Made by a program: the position numbers and the translations under genes
In this document: positions 24,237 to 32,439 of the stretch, piece by piece
Layout of the letters: every line of letters begins with the position of its first letter
Numbering within the stretch: the stretch's first letter is position 1
Assembly: GCF_016827605.1 (NCBI RefSeq)
Contig: NZ_JAEPJQ010000007.1
Span: 62,001 to 126,000, forward strand
Origin: Hyunsoonleella ulvae
GTDB lineage: Bacteria > Bacteroidota > Bacteroidia > Flavobacteriales > Flavobacteriaceae
Direction: 5' to 3'
DNA: 64,000 bases
The notes under the pieces: model-generated
The model's database searches: none
What the model was told of the DNA's origin: nothing
The model's input: only the letters and a program-made list of their open reading frames with translations

Positions 24237-25727
24237 TGGTTTCTTTTTAGTAGCAGCTCTACGTTTTAGGGTTAGTGGTTTTAAAGGTCTTCTAGTGTAG
24301 CCAAATAACCTGTAATCCTTAATTAAGTCTGCGGTACCTTCAGGAAGCATATTTTCCCATCCAGTTTCTCCTTTTTCAATCATTTTTAAGGCTTCTCTGG
24401 AGAAAATATTCATAATGCTTTCGTCATAGTCTTCAATATCAATAACTTTTCCATTGTATTTAAAGAATTTGTACAATTCTTTCATACGTGGGTATACTTT
24501 TAAATTCTCACTATTAATGAGTTCCCCAGTTTTAGGATCAAACATGGGGTATAGGTATACTTTTAAGTCTTTAAAGAATAATTTACCAAATGCTTCAAGG
24601 ATACCTCCACTTATATGCCTGTAGTATTTCTCATCAAAAATATCTATCAAGTTACTCACACCCATAGCTAATCCCATTCTAGCCTTGGTATAATTAGAGA
24701 AGTACTCTACAACTTTGTAATATTCCTGGAAATTAGAAATCATTACAGATTGTCCAAGGGCACACAACAAATCAGCTCTATCGATAAAATCCTGTTCATC
24801 TATTTTTCCTTCAGCACGTAAGTTTGATAAGGTAATTTCAAAAACAACTACCGTTTTATCTTTATCAACCTTTTTTTCTTGTATAAACATGTCATAAGAC
24901 TTTTTATACATGGCCATATTTACTTTGGTAACAGGCCTAAAACTTCCTCTGAGCGCAAGAATATTTTTTTTGTAGAAAATTCGAGCTGGTAAAACATTAT
25001 TACCGTCAGGTCCGAAAACAACAGCATCTGTCATACCATTTTTAACAAGCTGTAAACTCATTAATCGGTTATCGACATGTTTAAAAACAGGTCCTGAAAA
25101 ATTTATTGTATCAATTTCTAACTGGTCTTTGTCCAGATGGTCGTATAGGTACCTTAGGAGTTTTTTCGGCTCGTTGTATTTGTAAAACGCACCATATATT
25201 AGGTTTGTTCCAAGTACTCCTAGGGTTTCTTGTTGTAAACGGGCATCAGTTTCCTTAAATCTAATATGAAGAATGATCTCGTTGTAGTCTGCACCAGCTT
25301 CTACTTGGTATTTAATGCCAACCCAACCATGACCTTTAAACTGTTTTGCAAAATCTATAGTGGCTACAGTATTGGCATAAGTAAAAAATATTTTATCTGG
25401 GTTTCTGTCTCTTGTGATACGCTCTTCCATTAGAGCCATCTCATGGGTAAGCATTTTCCGTAGTCTAGACTCAGTAACATAGCGCCTATCATCTTCTATT
25501 CCGTAGATGGCGTCACTAAAATCCTTATCATAGGCAGACATGGCTTTTGCAATTGTACCAGAGGCACCACCAGCTCTAAAAAAATGCCTTGCAGTTTCCT
25601 GTCCAGCACCAATTTCGGCAAATGTTCCGTAAATGTTTTCGTTAAGGTTTATTCTAAGAGCTTTAGATTTTAATGAAGGAATATCATCAAATTCTCTGTC
25701 GCCTTGTATGCTAATTTCCATAAGCAA
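24234..25727 (-). CDS. Conserved flavobacterial protein of unknown function
   Basis: The 497-residue product has no signal peptide and no membrane helix. It starts SIQGDREFDDIPSLKSKALR and contains GTFAEIGAGQETARHFF (about 35-51) and a C-terminal stretch, EKGETGWENMLPEGTADLIK. The tail is basic (KPLTLKRRAATKKKP). Proteins of this kind carry unreliable names in databases, such as TonB-dependent receptor or nicotinate-nucleotide adenylyltransferase; neither fits, as there is no barrel and no adenylyltransferase motif. It seems to be a soluble cytoplasmic enzyme or scaffold of unknown role. ATG codons at 25727 and 25721 are both possible starts. Confidence 0.8.
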   Translation of the reverse strand: MLMEISIQGDREFDDIPSLKSKALRINLNENIYGTFAEIGAGQETARHFFRAGGASGTIAKAMSAYDKDFSDAIYGIEDDRRYVTESRLRKMLTHEMALMEERITRDRNPDKIFFTYANTVATIDFAKQFKGHGWVGIKYQVEAGADYNEIILHIRFKETDARLQQETLGVLGTNLIYGAFYKYNEPKKLLRYLYDHLDKDQLEIDTINFSGPVFKHVDNRLMSLQLVKNGMTDAVVFGPDGNNVLPARIFYKKNILALRGSFRPVTKVNMAMYKKSYDMFIQEKKVDKDKTVVVFEITLSNLRAEGKIDEQDFIDRADLLCALGQSVMISNFQEYYKVVEYFSNYTKARMGLAMGVSNLIDIFDEKYYRHISGGILEAFGKLFFKDLKVYLYPMFDPKTGELINSENLKVYPRMKELYKFFKYNGKVIDIEDYDESIMNIFSREALKMIEKGETGWENMLPEGTADLIKDYRLFGYTRRPLKPLTLKRRAATKKKP

Positions 25728-25789
25728 TATAGGTTAATACAATTTTAGGTAAAGATACCAAATAACCATAGTTTACAAAAAAATAACCT

Positions 25790-25797
25790 TATTTTTG
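25790..25797 (+). promoter_or_regulatory. -7 box for the MBL-fold gene
   Basis: TATTTTTG matches TAnnTTTG. A start near 25803 leaves about 12 bases before the TTG codon at 25816, and excludes the TTG at 25795 that lies inside the box. Confidence 0.45.
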
Positions 25798-25815
25798 TTT
25801 GGTAAAATCATTGTT

Positions 25816-26577
25816 TTGAAAGTCACTTTTTTAGGTACTGGCACATCGCAAGGTATTCCTGTAATAGGTAGTAAACATCCTGTTTGTTTAAGTGGAGATG
25901 CTAGGGATAAACGGCTAAGAACATCGGTATTAGTAGAATGGGAGAATGGTAGTTATGTAATTGACTGCGGCCCAGATTTTAGGCAACAAATGTTACGTTG
26001 CGGATGCGAAAAAATTGATGGTATTTTATTTACTCACGAACATTCTGATCATGTTTTAGGATTAGATGATATTAGGCCTTTCTATTTCAAACAGGGCGAT
26101 ATCTCTATTTATGCACAAAAACGAGTGCTAAAGTCACTCAAGAAACGATTTGACTATATATTTAAAACCGAAAATAAATACCCTGGGGCGCCTTCGGTAT
26201 CCATCCATAGACTAAAGAATAAAAGTTTTAAACTAAAAGATTTAGAGGTAATACCTGTAAAAGGTTTTCATTACAAACTAAGTGTTTATGGTTTTAGATT
26301 TAAAGACTTTTGTTACACTACTGATTTAAAATCAATGAAGCCTAAGGAGATGGAAAAAATAAAAGGAGTAAAAGTACTTGTTGTTAACGCTTTAAGAATA
26401 GAACAGCATTATTCTCATTTTAATCTAGAAGAAGCTTTAATCTTTATTGCCGCAATCAACCCTGAACGTGCTTATTTAACGCATATTAGCCATAAGTTAG
26501 GATTTCATGCTGAAGTAGAAAAACAGTTGCCTAAAAATGTGTTTTTAGCTTATGATAATTTAGAAATTACAATATAA
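25816..26577 (+). CDS. Metallo-beta-lactamase-fold hydrolase (PhnP-like)
   Basis: From the TTG at 25816 the product has 253 residues and begins LKVTFLGTGTSQGIPVIGS, the usual first strand of this group. The metal-binding motif HEHSDH (about 74-79) and the later LTHISHKLGFHAE segment match the RNase Z/PhnP branch of the MBL fold. It also has CGPDFRQQMLRCGC (about 52-64), which may bind a structural zinc. The likely activity is a phosphodiesterase on a small cyclic or phosphoribosyl substrate. It is 3 bases from the next gene and co-transcribed with it. Confidence 0.85.
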   Translation: MKVTFLGTGTSQGIPVIGSKHPVCLSGDARDKRLRTSVLVEWENGSYVIDCGPDFRQQMLRCGCEKIDGILFTHEHSDHVLGLDDIRPFYFKQGDISIYAQKRVLKSLKKRFDYIFKTENKYPGAPSVSIHRLKNKSFKLKDLEVIPVKGFHYKLSVYGFRFKDFCYTTDLKSMKPKEMEKIKGVKVLVVNALRIEQHYSHFNLEEALIFIAAINPERAYLTHISHKLGFHAEVEKQLPKNVFLAYDNLEITI

Positions 26578-26580
26578 AAG

Positions 26581-27081
26581 ATGAAGCAAAAAATTTTTAT
26601 GTACCTGTTTGTGTTTGCTGTTTTGCTTGTTATTTTTCAATATGCAAATGCTAAACGTGTTTTTGAAGACCAAAATCGGAAATTAGAGAATTATAAATTA
26701 AAAACAGAAAGGTTGACGGATTCCTTGTCTGTGCTTCAAAATGAAATGCTTAATCTAACACATTTTAATCTAGAGCGAAATGAGGATGCGCTTAGCTATT
26801 TTGAAAAAGATGGTTACGATATAAGTACACTAATTCCGCTTATTAAGGATGAGATTTACAGTACCAATGAGGTTAAGGGGCAACATCCTATAGTGCCTTA
26901 TGCGTCTTCAGAAGGTAGAAAGATGCTCATAAATACTGTAAAGTTTTTGAATCACAAGTGGTTTATAGCTGATTTTTCAGATGGGGAATACTGGGGAGAA
27001 GTTTTAGTTAATTATTATGTGAATGATGATAAAACTATCGATTTTGAATTGACAGAATCCTTTTTGTATCCTTTCGATTAG
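26581..27081 (+). CDS. Membrane-anchored coiled-coil protein, unknown function
   Basis: The 166-residue product has one N-terminal hydrophobic helix (FMYLFVFAVLLVIFQYA, about 5-21) and then a coiled coil (about 25-65, RKLENYKLKTERLTDSLSVL). A C-terminal globular part is rich in Trp and acidic residues (KWFIADFSDGEYWGEVLVNY). It is probably anchored in the inner membrane facing the periplasm. I do not recognise a named family. It is in an operon with the MBL-fold hydrolase and meets the next gene tail-to-tail with no gap. Confidence 0.75.
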   Translation: MKQKIFMYLFVFAVLLVIFQYANAKRVFEDQNRKLENYKLKTERLTDSLSVLQNEMLNLTHFNLERNEDALSYFEKDGYDISTLIPLIKDEIYSTNEVKGQHPIVPYASSEGRKMLINTVKFLNHKWFIADFSDGEYWGEVLVNYYVNDDKTIDFELTESFLYPFD

Positions 27082-27453
27082 CTATTCTATCCTGTAAGCA
27101 ATACCTTTAGCTTTTTTAATCTCTCCTACATAAGAATATTCAAACGTATACGAAGAATCAGTTGTTTCAAGGATTTTTAGATGAACATCCTTTTGTTCTG
27201 CCATGTTTTTGGGGTGTATTGTCCTAAAAATCACTTCGCAATCATTTATCCACCTTATTTCTGATGAATCTGTATGGGTGTTGTATGTTTCGATTTGTAG
27301 TTTTTCAGTTCTGGTAAAATAAGATTTATAAACAACATCATTAATGGTAGATTCGCTATAAAACTCCCCTGTTTTAAAATCTTTACAACTACGTTCAACT
27401 TTATAACAGGAAACCGTTAAAACCAAAGATAAGCAAAGCAAGATTTTTTTCAT
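27082..27453 (-). CDS. Small lipoprotein of unknown function
   Basis: The 123-residue product has a lipoprotein signal (KKILLCLSLVLTVSC, lipobox Cys16). The mature part contains Cys23 and Cys71 and several beta-strand-like segments (SYTFEYSYVGEIKKAKGIAYR). Proteins of this size and pattern in flavobacteria are sometimes misnamed DNA topoisomerase IV, which cannot be right for an exported 12-kDa protein. It is probably a monocistronic periplasmic lipoprotein. Confidence 0.75.
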   Translation of the reverse strand: MKKILLCLSLVLTVSCYKVERSCKDFKTGEFYSESTINDVVYKSYFTRTEKLQIETYNTHTDSSEIRWINDCEVIFRTIHPKNMAEQKDVHLKILETTDSSYTFEYSYVGEIKKAKGIAYRIE

Positions 27454-27469
27454 TTAGAACAATTTATTG

Positions 27470-27477
27470 CAAAGCTA
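27470..27477 (-). promoter_or_regulatory. -7 box for the small lipoprotein gene
   Basis: The minus strand reads TAGCTTTG, a TAnnTTTG match 17 bases before the ATG at 27453. Confidence 0.35.
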
Positions 27478-27489
27478 CAAACTAGAAGT

Positions 27490-27864
27490 TTATTTTTCGA
27501 AGTTTTCAAAACTACCATCAGAATAAAAAATAACAATACGTTCAATTTTCTTTTCATGAGATGTTTTAAGCGTTGTAATTTGTTTTGGGGTGTTTTGTTG
27601 GGTTGGGGTAGGTATGGGGTGTTTTTCTATCTCATGTGTTTTTGGGAACGTGCCTTTGCCATTTAACAGCCAATATAATTCTACCTCAGGAAATGATGAA
27701 AGTACTTTTAAAACAAACTCTAAACTTGGCTTATTTCTACCAGATAATATGTGCGAAATACTGGAGCGTTGCACACCTATTTTTTCAGCAAAAGAAGAAG
27801 CAGATTCGCTGTAATATTCCATGACTTTTTGAAGTCTTTTGGTAAATTCTTCGCTGTTTATCAT
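27490..27864 (-). CDS. XRE-family helix-turn-helix regulator
   Basis: The 124-residue product has an N-terminal HTH_3 domain (about 7-62): SFAEKIGVQRSSISHILSGRNKPSLEFVLKVL, a textbook Cro/C1-type recognition region. A flexible proline/threonine linker (about 78-100) precedes a short C-terminal beta-hairpin, IERIVIFYSDGSFENFEK. Such proteins are dimeric repressors in flavobacteria with unknown effectors. The perfect palindrome over its own promoter suggests autoregulation. Confidence 0.88.
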   Translation of the reverse strand: MINSEEFTKRLQKVMEYYSESASSFAEKIGVQRSSISHILSGRNKPSLEFVLKVLSSFPEVELYWLLNGKGTFPKTHEIEKHPIPTPTQQNTPKQITTLKTSHEKKIERIVIFYSDGSFENFEK

Positions 27865-27890
27865 TGTAAATTGATATCAAGATAGATTTG

Positions 27891-27908
27891 TTGTTACAAA
27901 TGTAACAA
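27891..27908. promoter_or_regulatory. Palindromic operator over the XRE promoter
   Basis: TTGTTACA and TGTAACAA are perfect 8-base arms separated by AA. The minus-strand -7 box TACATTTG (27897-27904) lies wholly inside. A dimeric repressor bound here would block the XRE gene, and it could also affect the divergent peptidase gene about 240 bases away. Confidence 0.6.
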
Positions 27909-28113
27909 AAAGCTTTTAATTGTACTTAAAACAAGTTGTGTAGTTTAGTTTTAAATTAACTTTATTGTTTAATTAAAATATTATAATATTCTAATTTATT
28001 GATATTTATTATATAAAAAATTAAAATAGTTAAATTTTAGCTTACACAGTTGGAAGAAGTATTTCATTTTGTTTACCAAATTAAACAAACGTGTCAAAAA
28101 CATGTGTTTACAA

Positions 28114-28140
28114 TTGTAAAAATCGAAATGTTTACTTTTG
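28114..28140 (+). promoter_or_regulatory. Promoter of the M14 peptidase gene
   Basis: TTG at 28114-28116 and TACTTTTG at 28133-28140 are 16 bases apart. The predicted start near 28147 leaves about 11 bases before the ATG at 28158 and rules out longer in-frame starts at 28050 and 28128. Confidence 0.5.
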
Positions 28141-28157
28141 TACACCAAATAAAAGTT

Positions 28158-29312
28158 ATGGAAATTTCAGACTTACAATTACTATTTAAAAATCATAAGG
28201 AATTATCGCTTTTTCATAGGTATATAACCAATGAAAAAATAGTGCCGCTATTATCTAGATTTAAGACAAAAGCAAAGGTGGAAATCGTGGGAAAATCGGT
28301 TTTAGAAAATGACATTTATTCAATTAAAATTGGTAATGGTAATAAGCGAATTTTAATGTGGTCTCAAATGCATGGAAATGAATCTACCACAACTAAAGCT
28401 ATTTTTGATTTTTTGAATTTATGTATTTCTGAAAGTGATATTGCTAATAAAATTTTAGATAGTTGTACACTTTGTATTATACCTATTCTAAATCCCGATG
28501 GTGCCGAGGTATACACGCGTGTAAATGCCAATGCTGTGGATTTAAATCGTGATGCGCAGAGCAGGGCACAACCGGAAAGTGTAATTTTAAGGAAGGTTTT
28601 TGAGAGTTTTAAGCCTCATTTTTGTTACAACTTGCATGGGCAGCGTACCATTTTTAGTGCAGGAAATACTAATAAATCAGCTACGATATCCTTTTTAGCC
28701 CCAGCACAAGATAAAGAGTGTACTATTACTCCAACAAGAAAGATTGCTATGGAAGTTATTGCAGAAATGAATAGCTGTTTACAAAAAATTATTCCAGAAC
28801 AGGTTGGAGTATACGATGATGCCTTTAACATTAATTGTGTTGGAGATACGTTTCAAACTGAAAATGTTCCTACTATTTTATTTGAAGCAGGTCATTTTCA
28901 TGATGATTATGCGAGAGACATAACTCGAGAACTCATTTTTATATCCTACTTAACGTCTCTGTATTATATTTCTACCAATAATGTTGAAGGTAAAAACTAT
29001 GCGGCGTACTTAGATATTCCTGAAAACAAAAAGTTGTTTTTTGATGTTATCATAAGAAAAGCTCGCCTTCAAAAACACGACAAAGAGACTGTTGATTTAG
29101 CTTTCCAGTTTGAGGAGCGTTTGCGGGAGGGTAAAATAGAATTTATACCAATATTGAAAAAAATAGATGGGCTATCTGATAATTATGCGCATAACCAGAT
29201 TGATGCTGAAGGCTCAGTAATATCTAATTTAGAAGGGAAAGTATTAGAAATAGACAGCGAAAACGTTTTCGTAAAATTGAATAATAAAGAAATCGCATTA
29301 TTTTCAAAATAA
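28158..29312 (+). CDS. M14-family zinc carboxypeptidase
   Basis: From the ATG at 28158 the product has 384 residues. Zinc ligands fit His72 and Glu75 (MHGNES) and His160 (NLHGQR). DLNRDAQ (128-134) holds the substrate-binding Arg, and Glu243 in LFEAGHFHDD is the likely catalytic base. There is no signal peptide, so it acts in the cytoplasm, perhaps on peptidoglycan-derived peptides or amino-acid conjugates. The last 90 residues form an extra domain. It is followed 70 bases later by an Lrp-type regulator with its own promoter. Confidence 0.85.
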   Translation: MEISDLQLLFKNHKELSLFHRYITNEKIVPLLSRFKTKAKVEIVGKSVLENDIYSIKIGNGNKRILMWSQMHGNESTTTKAIFDFLNLCISESDIANKILDSCTLCIIPILNPDGAEVYTRVNANAVDLNRDAQSRAQPESVILRKVFESFKPHFCYNLHGQRTIFSAGNTNKSATISFLAPAQDKECTITPTRKIAMEVIAEMNSCLQKIIPEQVGVYDDAFNINCVGDTFQTENVPTILFEAGHFHDDYARDITRELIFISYLTSLYYISTNNVEGKNYAAYLDIPENKKLFFDVIIRKARLQKHDKETVDLAFQFEERLREGKIEFIPILKKIDGLSDNYAHNQIDAEGSVISNLEGKVLEIDSENVFVKLNNKEIALFSK

Positions 29313-29350
29313 AGCACATTAAATATGAGTATTCTTTATAAAAAATGTAT

Positions 29351-29358
29351 TATTTTTG
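29351..29358 (+). promoter_or_regulatory. -7 box for the Lrp/AsnC gene
   Basis: TATTTTTG matches TAnnTTTG, 24 bases before the ATG at 29383. The -33 region lacks a clear TTG. Confidence 0.4.
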
Positions 29359-29382
29359 GGTTTTATTTAAGAATAGTTCATT

Positions 29383-29862
29383 ATGGGGAAAATTAAACTA
29401 GACGAAATTGATCATCAAATTCTTGATATGTTGATAGACAATACAAGAATACCATTTACTGATATTGCAAAAAAGCTTTTAATTTCAGCGGGAACTGTAC
29501 ATGTGCGCGTAAAGAAAATGGAAGAATCAGGTATTATCAGGGGTTCATCTCTAACACTAGATTACAAAAAACTGGGTTATTCTTTTATTGCCTATGTTGG
29601 TGTGTACCTAAACAATACCTCCCAAACTCAATTTGTCTTGGAACGTATAAATGAAATACCATTTGTTACTGTGGCACATATCACTACAGGTAAGTTTAAT
29701 ATTTTTTGTAAAGTAAGAGCAAGGAATACAGAGCATGCCAAAGAGGTAATATTTAAGCTTGATGAAATTGAGGGGGTATATCGTACAGAAACCATGATAT
29801 CTCTTGAAGAAAGTATTAACGATAAGAAAAGACTAATGCACTCTATATTTAATGAGATGTAG
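29383..29862 (+). CDS. Lrp/AsnC-family transcriptional regulator
   Basis: The 159-residue protein has an N-terminal winged helix (about 5-60, LDEIDHQILDMLIDNTRIPFTDIAKKL). A RAM/ligand-binding ferredoxin-like domain follows (about 70-150), with VTVAHITTGKFNIFCKVRA as the core. Lrp-family proteins form octamers and respond to amino acids. It is next to a carboxypeptidase, so amino-acid sensing would make sense here. Confidence 0.92.
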   Translation: MGKIKLDEIDHQILDMLIDNTRIPFTDIAKKLLISAGTVHVRVKKMEESGIIRGSSLTLDYKKLGYSFIAYVGVYLNNTSQTQFVLERINEIPFVTVAHITTGKFNIFCKVRARNTEHAKEVIFKLDEIEGVYRTETMISLEESINDKKRLMHSIFNEM

Positions 29863-29883
29863 CATGTAGTTCATAATATGCAT

Positions 29884-29914
29884 CAAAAAAAGCTCCATTG
29901 TGGAGCTTTTTTTA
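29884..29914. terminator. Bidirectional terminator between the Lrp gene and the cupin gene
   Basis: AAAAGCTCCA and TGGAGCTTTT form a perfect stem with a very short loop, with flanking A and T runs serving both strands. Confidence 0.85.
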
Positions 29915-29918
29915 TTTT

Positions 29919-30764
29919 TTAAGATTTTTTTTCACAACAAAAACAATTGTTTGCTTTGTAAAAGCCTCTTTTATGAAGTGATTGAATTATACGCTCTTTG
30001 AGTTTCAATGTAAAAACTTCTTTTTTTGTATATCCAAAATTACTTATACTAATAGATGTGTCTAATGACTGTACATAGTGCCACCAATTTTGAGGGACGA
30101 ACAAAACATCGCCTGGTTCTAAAATGGCAATTTTAAATGGGTTATCTTCGAATTCTGGATATTTATTAGCGTCAAAATTATTTATATCAACCTCACTGGC
30201 CACAGCACCGTAAATATGTTTTTTACTTGGGTACATGGTTTGGTTATGTTTAGGTGAGCAGATTATAAACATTTTTCTCCCTTTTATTTGAGCATAAACA
30301 TTGTTTGCGGTATCAGCATGAAAACCAGAAATGGTTCCCTTAGGTCCAATCCAAGCACTTATATCATTAACTTTTGTGTGCTTTTCAAAAAAAGAGAAAT
30401 CGATATCTTCTTTTAAATGAGGGAAATAATTAAAAATATCTAAGGTAGTAAGGTAATCAGTTATTTTTTTGTTGTTAGATTCTGCATCTTTAAGTTTCTG
30501 TATGTAATCTTTCAAAGATGCTTGGTAATATCTGTTATCATCTTGTATAAAGTTTTCAGAAAGTAAATAAATATCTTTGTCTTCTTGTAAGTCAAGAAAA
30601 AAATCTAGATTCCATTTTTTTGTAGCTCCCCAATCTTTGGCATGGCCTTTTATTAAAACTGGAGTTTTTGATGAAAAATAATCACTTTTAAAGGTATTGG
30701 CATCTATCGTAAAAATTTCTTTTACAGAACTTGCATTCTGTCTAATTCGGGGTGTTATATTCAT
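29919..30764 (-). CDS. JmjC-like cupin hydroxylase
   Basis: From the ATG at 30764 the product has 281 residues. The iron-binding triad is visible as GFHADTANN (His149, Asp151) and WWHYV (His229), the cupin_8/JmjC pattern of Fe(II)/2-oxoglutarate hydroxylases. DVLFVPQNWWHYVQS is the typical last strand pair. The C-terminus ends NNCFCCEKKS, a cysteine cluster of unknown use. The family hydroxylates proteins or small molecules; the target here is unknown. The upstream TTG at 30785 lies in the -7 box and was not used as the start. Confidence 0.85.
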   Translation of the reverse strand: MNITPRIRQNASSVKEIFTIDANTFKSDYFSSKTPVLIKGHAKDWGATKKWNLDFFLDLQEDKDIYLLSENFIQDDNRYYQASLKDYIQKLKDAESNNKKITDYLTTLDIFNYFPHLKEDIDFSFFEKHTKVNDISAWIGPKGTISGFHADTANNVYAQIKGRKMFIICSPKHNQTMYPSKKHIYGAVASEVDINNFDANKYPEFEDNPFKIAILEPGDVLFVPQNWWHYVQSLDTSISISNFGYTKKEVFTLKLKERIIQSLHKRGFYKANNCFCCEKKS

Positions 30765-30782
30765 TTTTAACAGATTTATACT

Positions 30783-30790
30783 CAAAATTA
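30783..30790 (-). promoter_or_regulatory. -7 box for the cupin gene
   Basis: The minus strand reads TAATTTTG, a full consensus match. The predicted start is about 12 bases before the ATG at 30764. Confidence 0.45.
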
Positions 30791-30982
30791 GCTTATTTAT
30801 TTGTATCCCTTTCTTTTTTTGGATTAATGGTAGAATATTACGATTAGGAAATTATACAAATAGTAAAATTGTAATGGTTAAACGTGTATTTAAAATGAGT
30901 TAATTGTAGTTTACAGAAAAGTTTTGCAATTTATGCGTATATAAAACATATTTGAGGATTAAATTTTTGAACTCAGTTAAAT

Positions 30983-32434
30983 ATGGTTTTTAACTCTTTA
31001 GAATTTTTTATTTTTCTATTTGTAGTATTTATACTTTATTGGTCAGTGTTTAAGGGGTCAAGAAAGGCTCAAAACATCTTTTTAATATTTGCTAGTTACT
31101 CATTTTATGGCTGGTGGGATTGGAGATTCTTGTCTCTAATTTTTCTAAGTACGATGGTCGATTATATTGTAGGCCTTAATATTTTTAATAGTAAAACAGA
31201 AAAACGAAAAAAAGAATGGCTTTGGTGTAGTGTCATTTTTAATGTTGGACTTTTAGGTTTCTTTAAATACTTTAATTTTTTTGTTGATTCTTGGGTAGAT
31301 ATGTTTTGTCTGTTTGGATATGAAATGAAAAGTACTTGGACATTAAAAGTATTACTTCCTGTTGGGATTTCTTTCTATACGTTTCAAACCATGTCCTATT
31401 CCTTTGATATCTACTACAATAGATTAAAACCTACAAAAGACTTTTTAGGGTTTGCAGCCTTTGTTAGTTTCTTTCCGCAGTTGGTAGCTGGACCAATAGA
31501 AAGAGCTTCAAATTTATTATCACAGATTTTAAATAATAGAGAATTTAGCTACGAGCGATGTGTACAAGGGTTGAAGTTAGTTTTATGGGGATTATTTAAA
31601 AAAGTTGTAATAGCAGATTCATTAGCTCCAATAGTTGATGATATATTTGCTAATTATACAACTTACCCGGCATCTACATTAATTTTGGGAGTTACGTTAT
31701 TTAGTTTTCAAGTTTATGGTGACTTTAGTGGGTATTCTGATATAGCTATAGGAACGGCTAAGTTGTTTGGTATAGAACTAATGTCTAATTTCAGGTTTCC
31801 TCATTTTTCTAGAAATGTAGCAGAATATTGGCAACGTTGGCACGTATCTTTATCTACTTGGTTCAGGCATTATGTATACATACCACTTGGGGGCTCTAGA
31901 GTGAGTAAATTAAAATCAGTTAGGAATATATGTATCATATTTTTGGTAAGTGGATTTTGGCATGGAGCAAACTGGACTTTTATTTTCTGGGGAGCATTTC
32001 ATGCTTTAGCTTTTATACCAGTATTTTTAATGGGTAGAAATACGAAATACAAAAATTCTGTTATTGCACAAAACACAGTATTTCCCTCGCTAGTCGAAGT
32101 TTTTCAAGTGTTGCTTACATTTAGTGTAGTTACATTTTCCAGGATATTTTTTAGATCAGAATCGATATCAGATGCGTTTAGATTTATTGGGCGTATAGCA
32201 GAGAATTTTTATTATTTAGAATATATGCATCCTATGGGATATAGAATGGTTGACTATTACATACTTTTACTAGTTTTTGTTGTTTATGAGTATGTTATTA
32301 GAAAAGACGAACGCTTGCCATTTAACTTTAAATCAAGATATATTCGATTTATAATCTACACACTTATAGTTTTTGCAATGCTGCTTTTTTATGATAGTGG
32401 TTTTGATAGGTCATTTATTTATTTCCAATTTTAG
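30983..32434 (+). CDS. MBOAT O-acyltransferase (AlgI/DltB-like), first copy
   Basis: This 483-residue integral membrane protein has about 11 helices. It carries the family marks SFYTFQTMSYSFDIY (about 131-145), PQLVAGPIERAS, the WQRWHVSLSTWFR loop and the invariant histidine in FWHGANW (His327). MBOAT enzymes pass acyl groups, or D-alanine in DltB, across the membrane to a polysaccharide. The next gene, 5 bases away, encodes an SGNH-type partner, as in alginate-acetylation and Dlt systems. This is the only plus-strand pair at the left edge of the polysaccharide locus. Confidence 0.93.
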   Translation: MVFNSLEFFIFLFVVFILYWSVFKGSRKAQNIFLIFASYSFYGWWDWRFLSLIFLSTMVDYIVGLNIFNSKTEKRKKEWLWCSVIFNVGLLGFFKYFNFFVDSWVDMFCLFGYEMKSTWTLKVLLPVGISFYTFQTMSYSFDIYYNRLKPTKDFLGFAAFVSFFPQLVAGPIERASNLLSQILNNREFSYERCVQGLKLVLWGLFKKVVIADSLAPIVDDIFANYTTYPASTLILGVTLFSFQVYGDFSGYSDIAIGTAKLFGIELMSNFRFPHFSRNVAEYWQRWHVSLSTWFRHYVYIPLGGSRVSKLKSVRNICIIFLVSGFWHGANWTFIFWGAFHALAFIPVFLMGRNTKYKNSVIAQNTVFPSLVEVFQVLLTFSVVTFSRIFFRSESISDAFRFIGRIAENFYYLEYMHPMGYRMVDYYILLLVFVVYEYVIRKDERLPFNFKSRYIRFIIYTLIVFAMLLFYDSGFDRSFIYFQF

Positions 32435-32439
32435 ACGAC

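Noticed and set aside
28050-28157. N-terminal extension of the M14 peptidase from a TTG codon
   Set aside because: It covers the predicted promoter, and its 36 residues do not resemble the family start.
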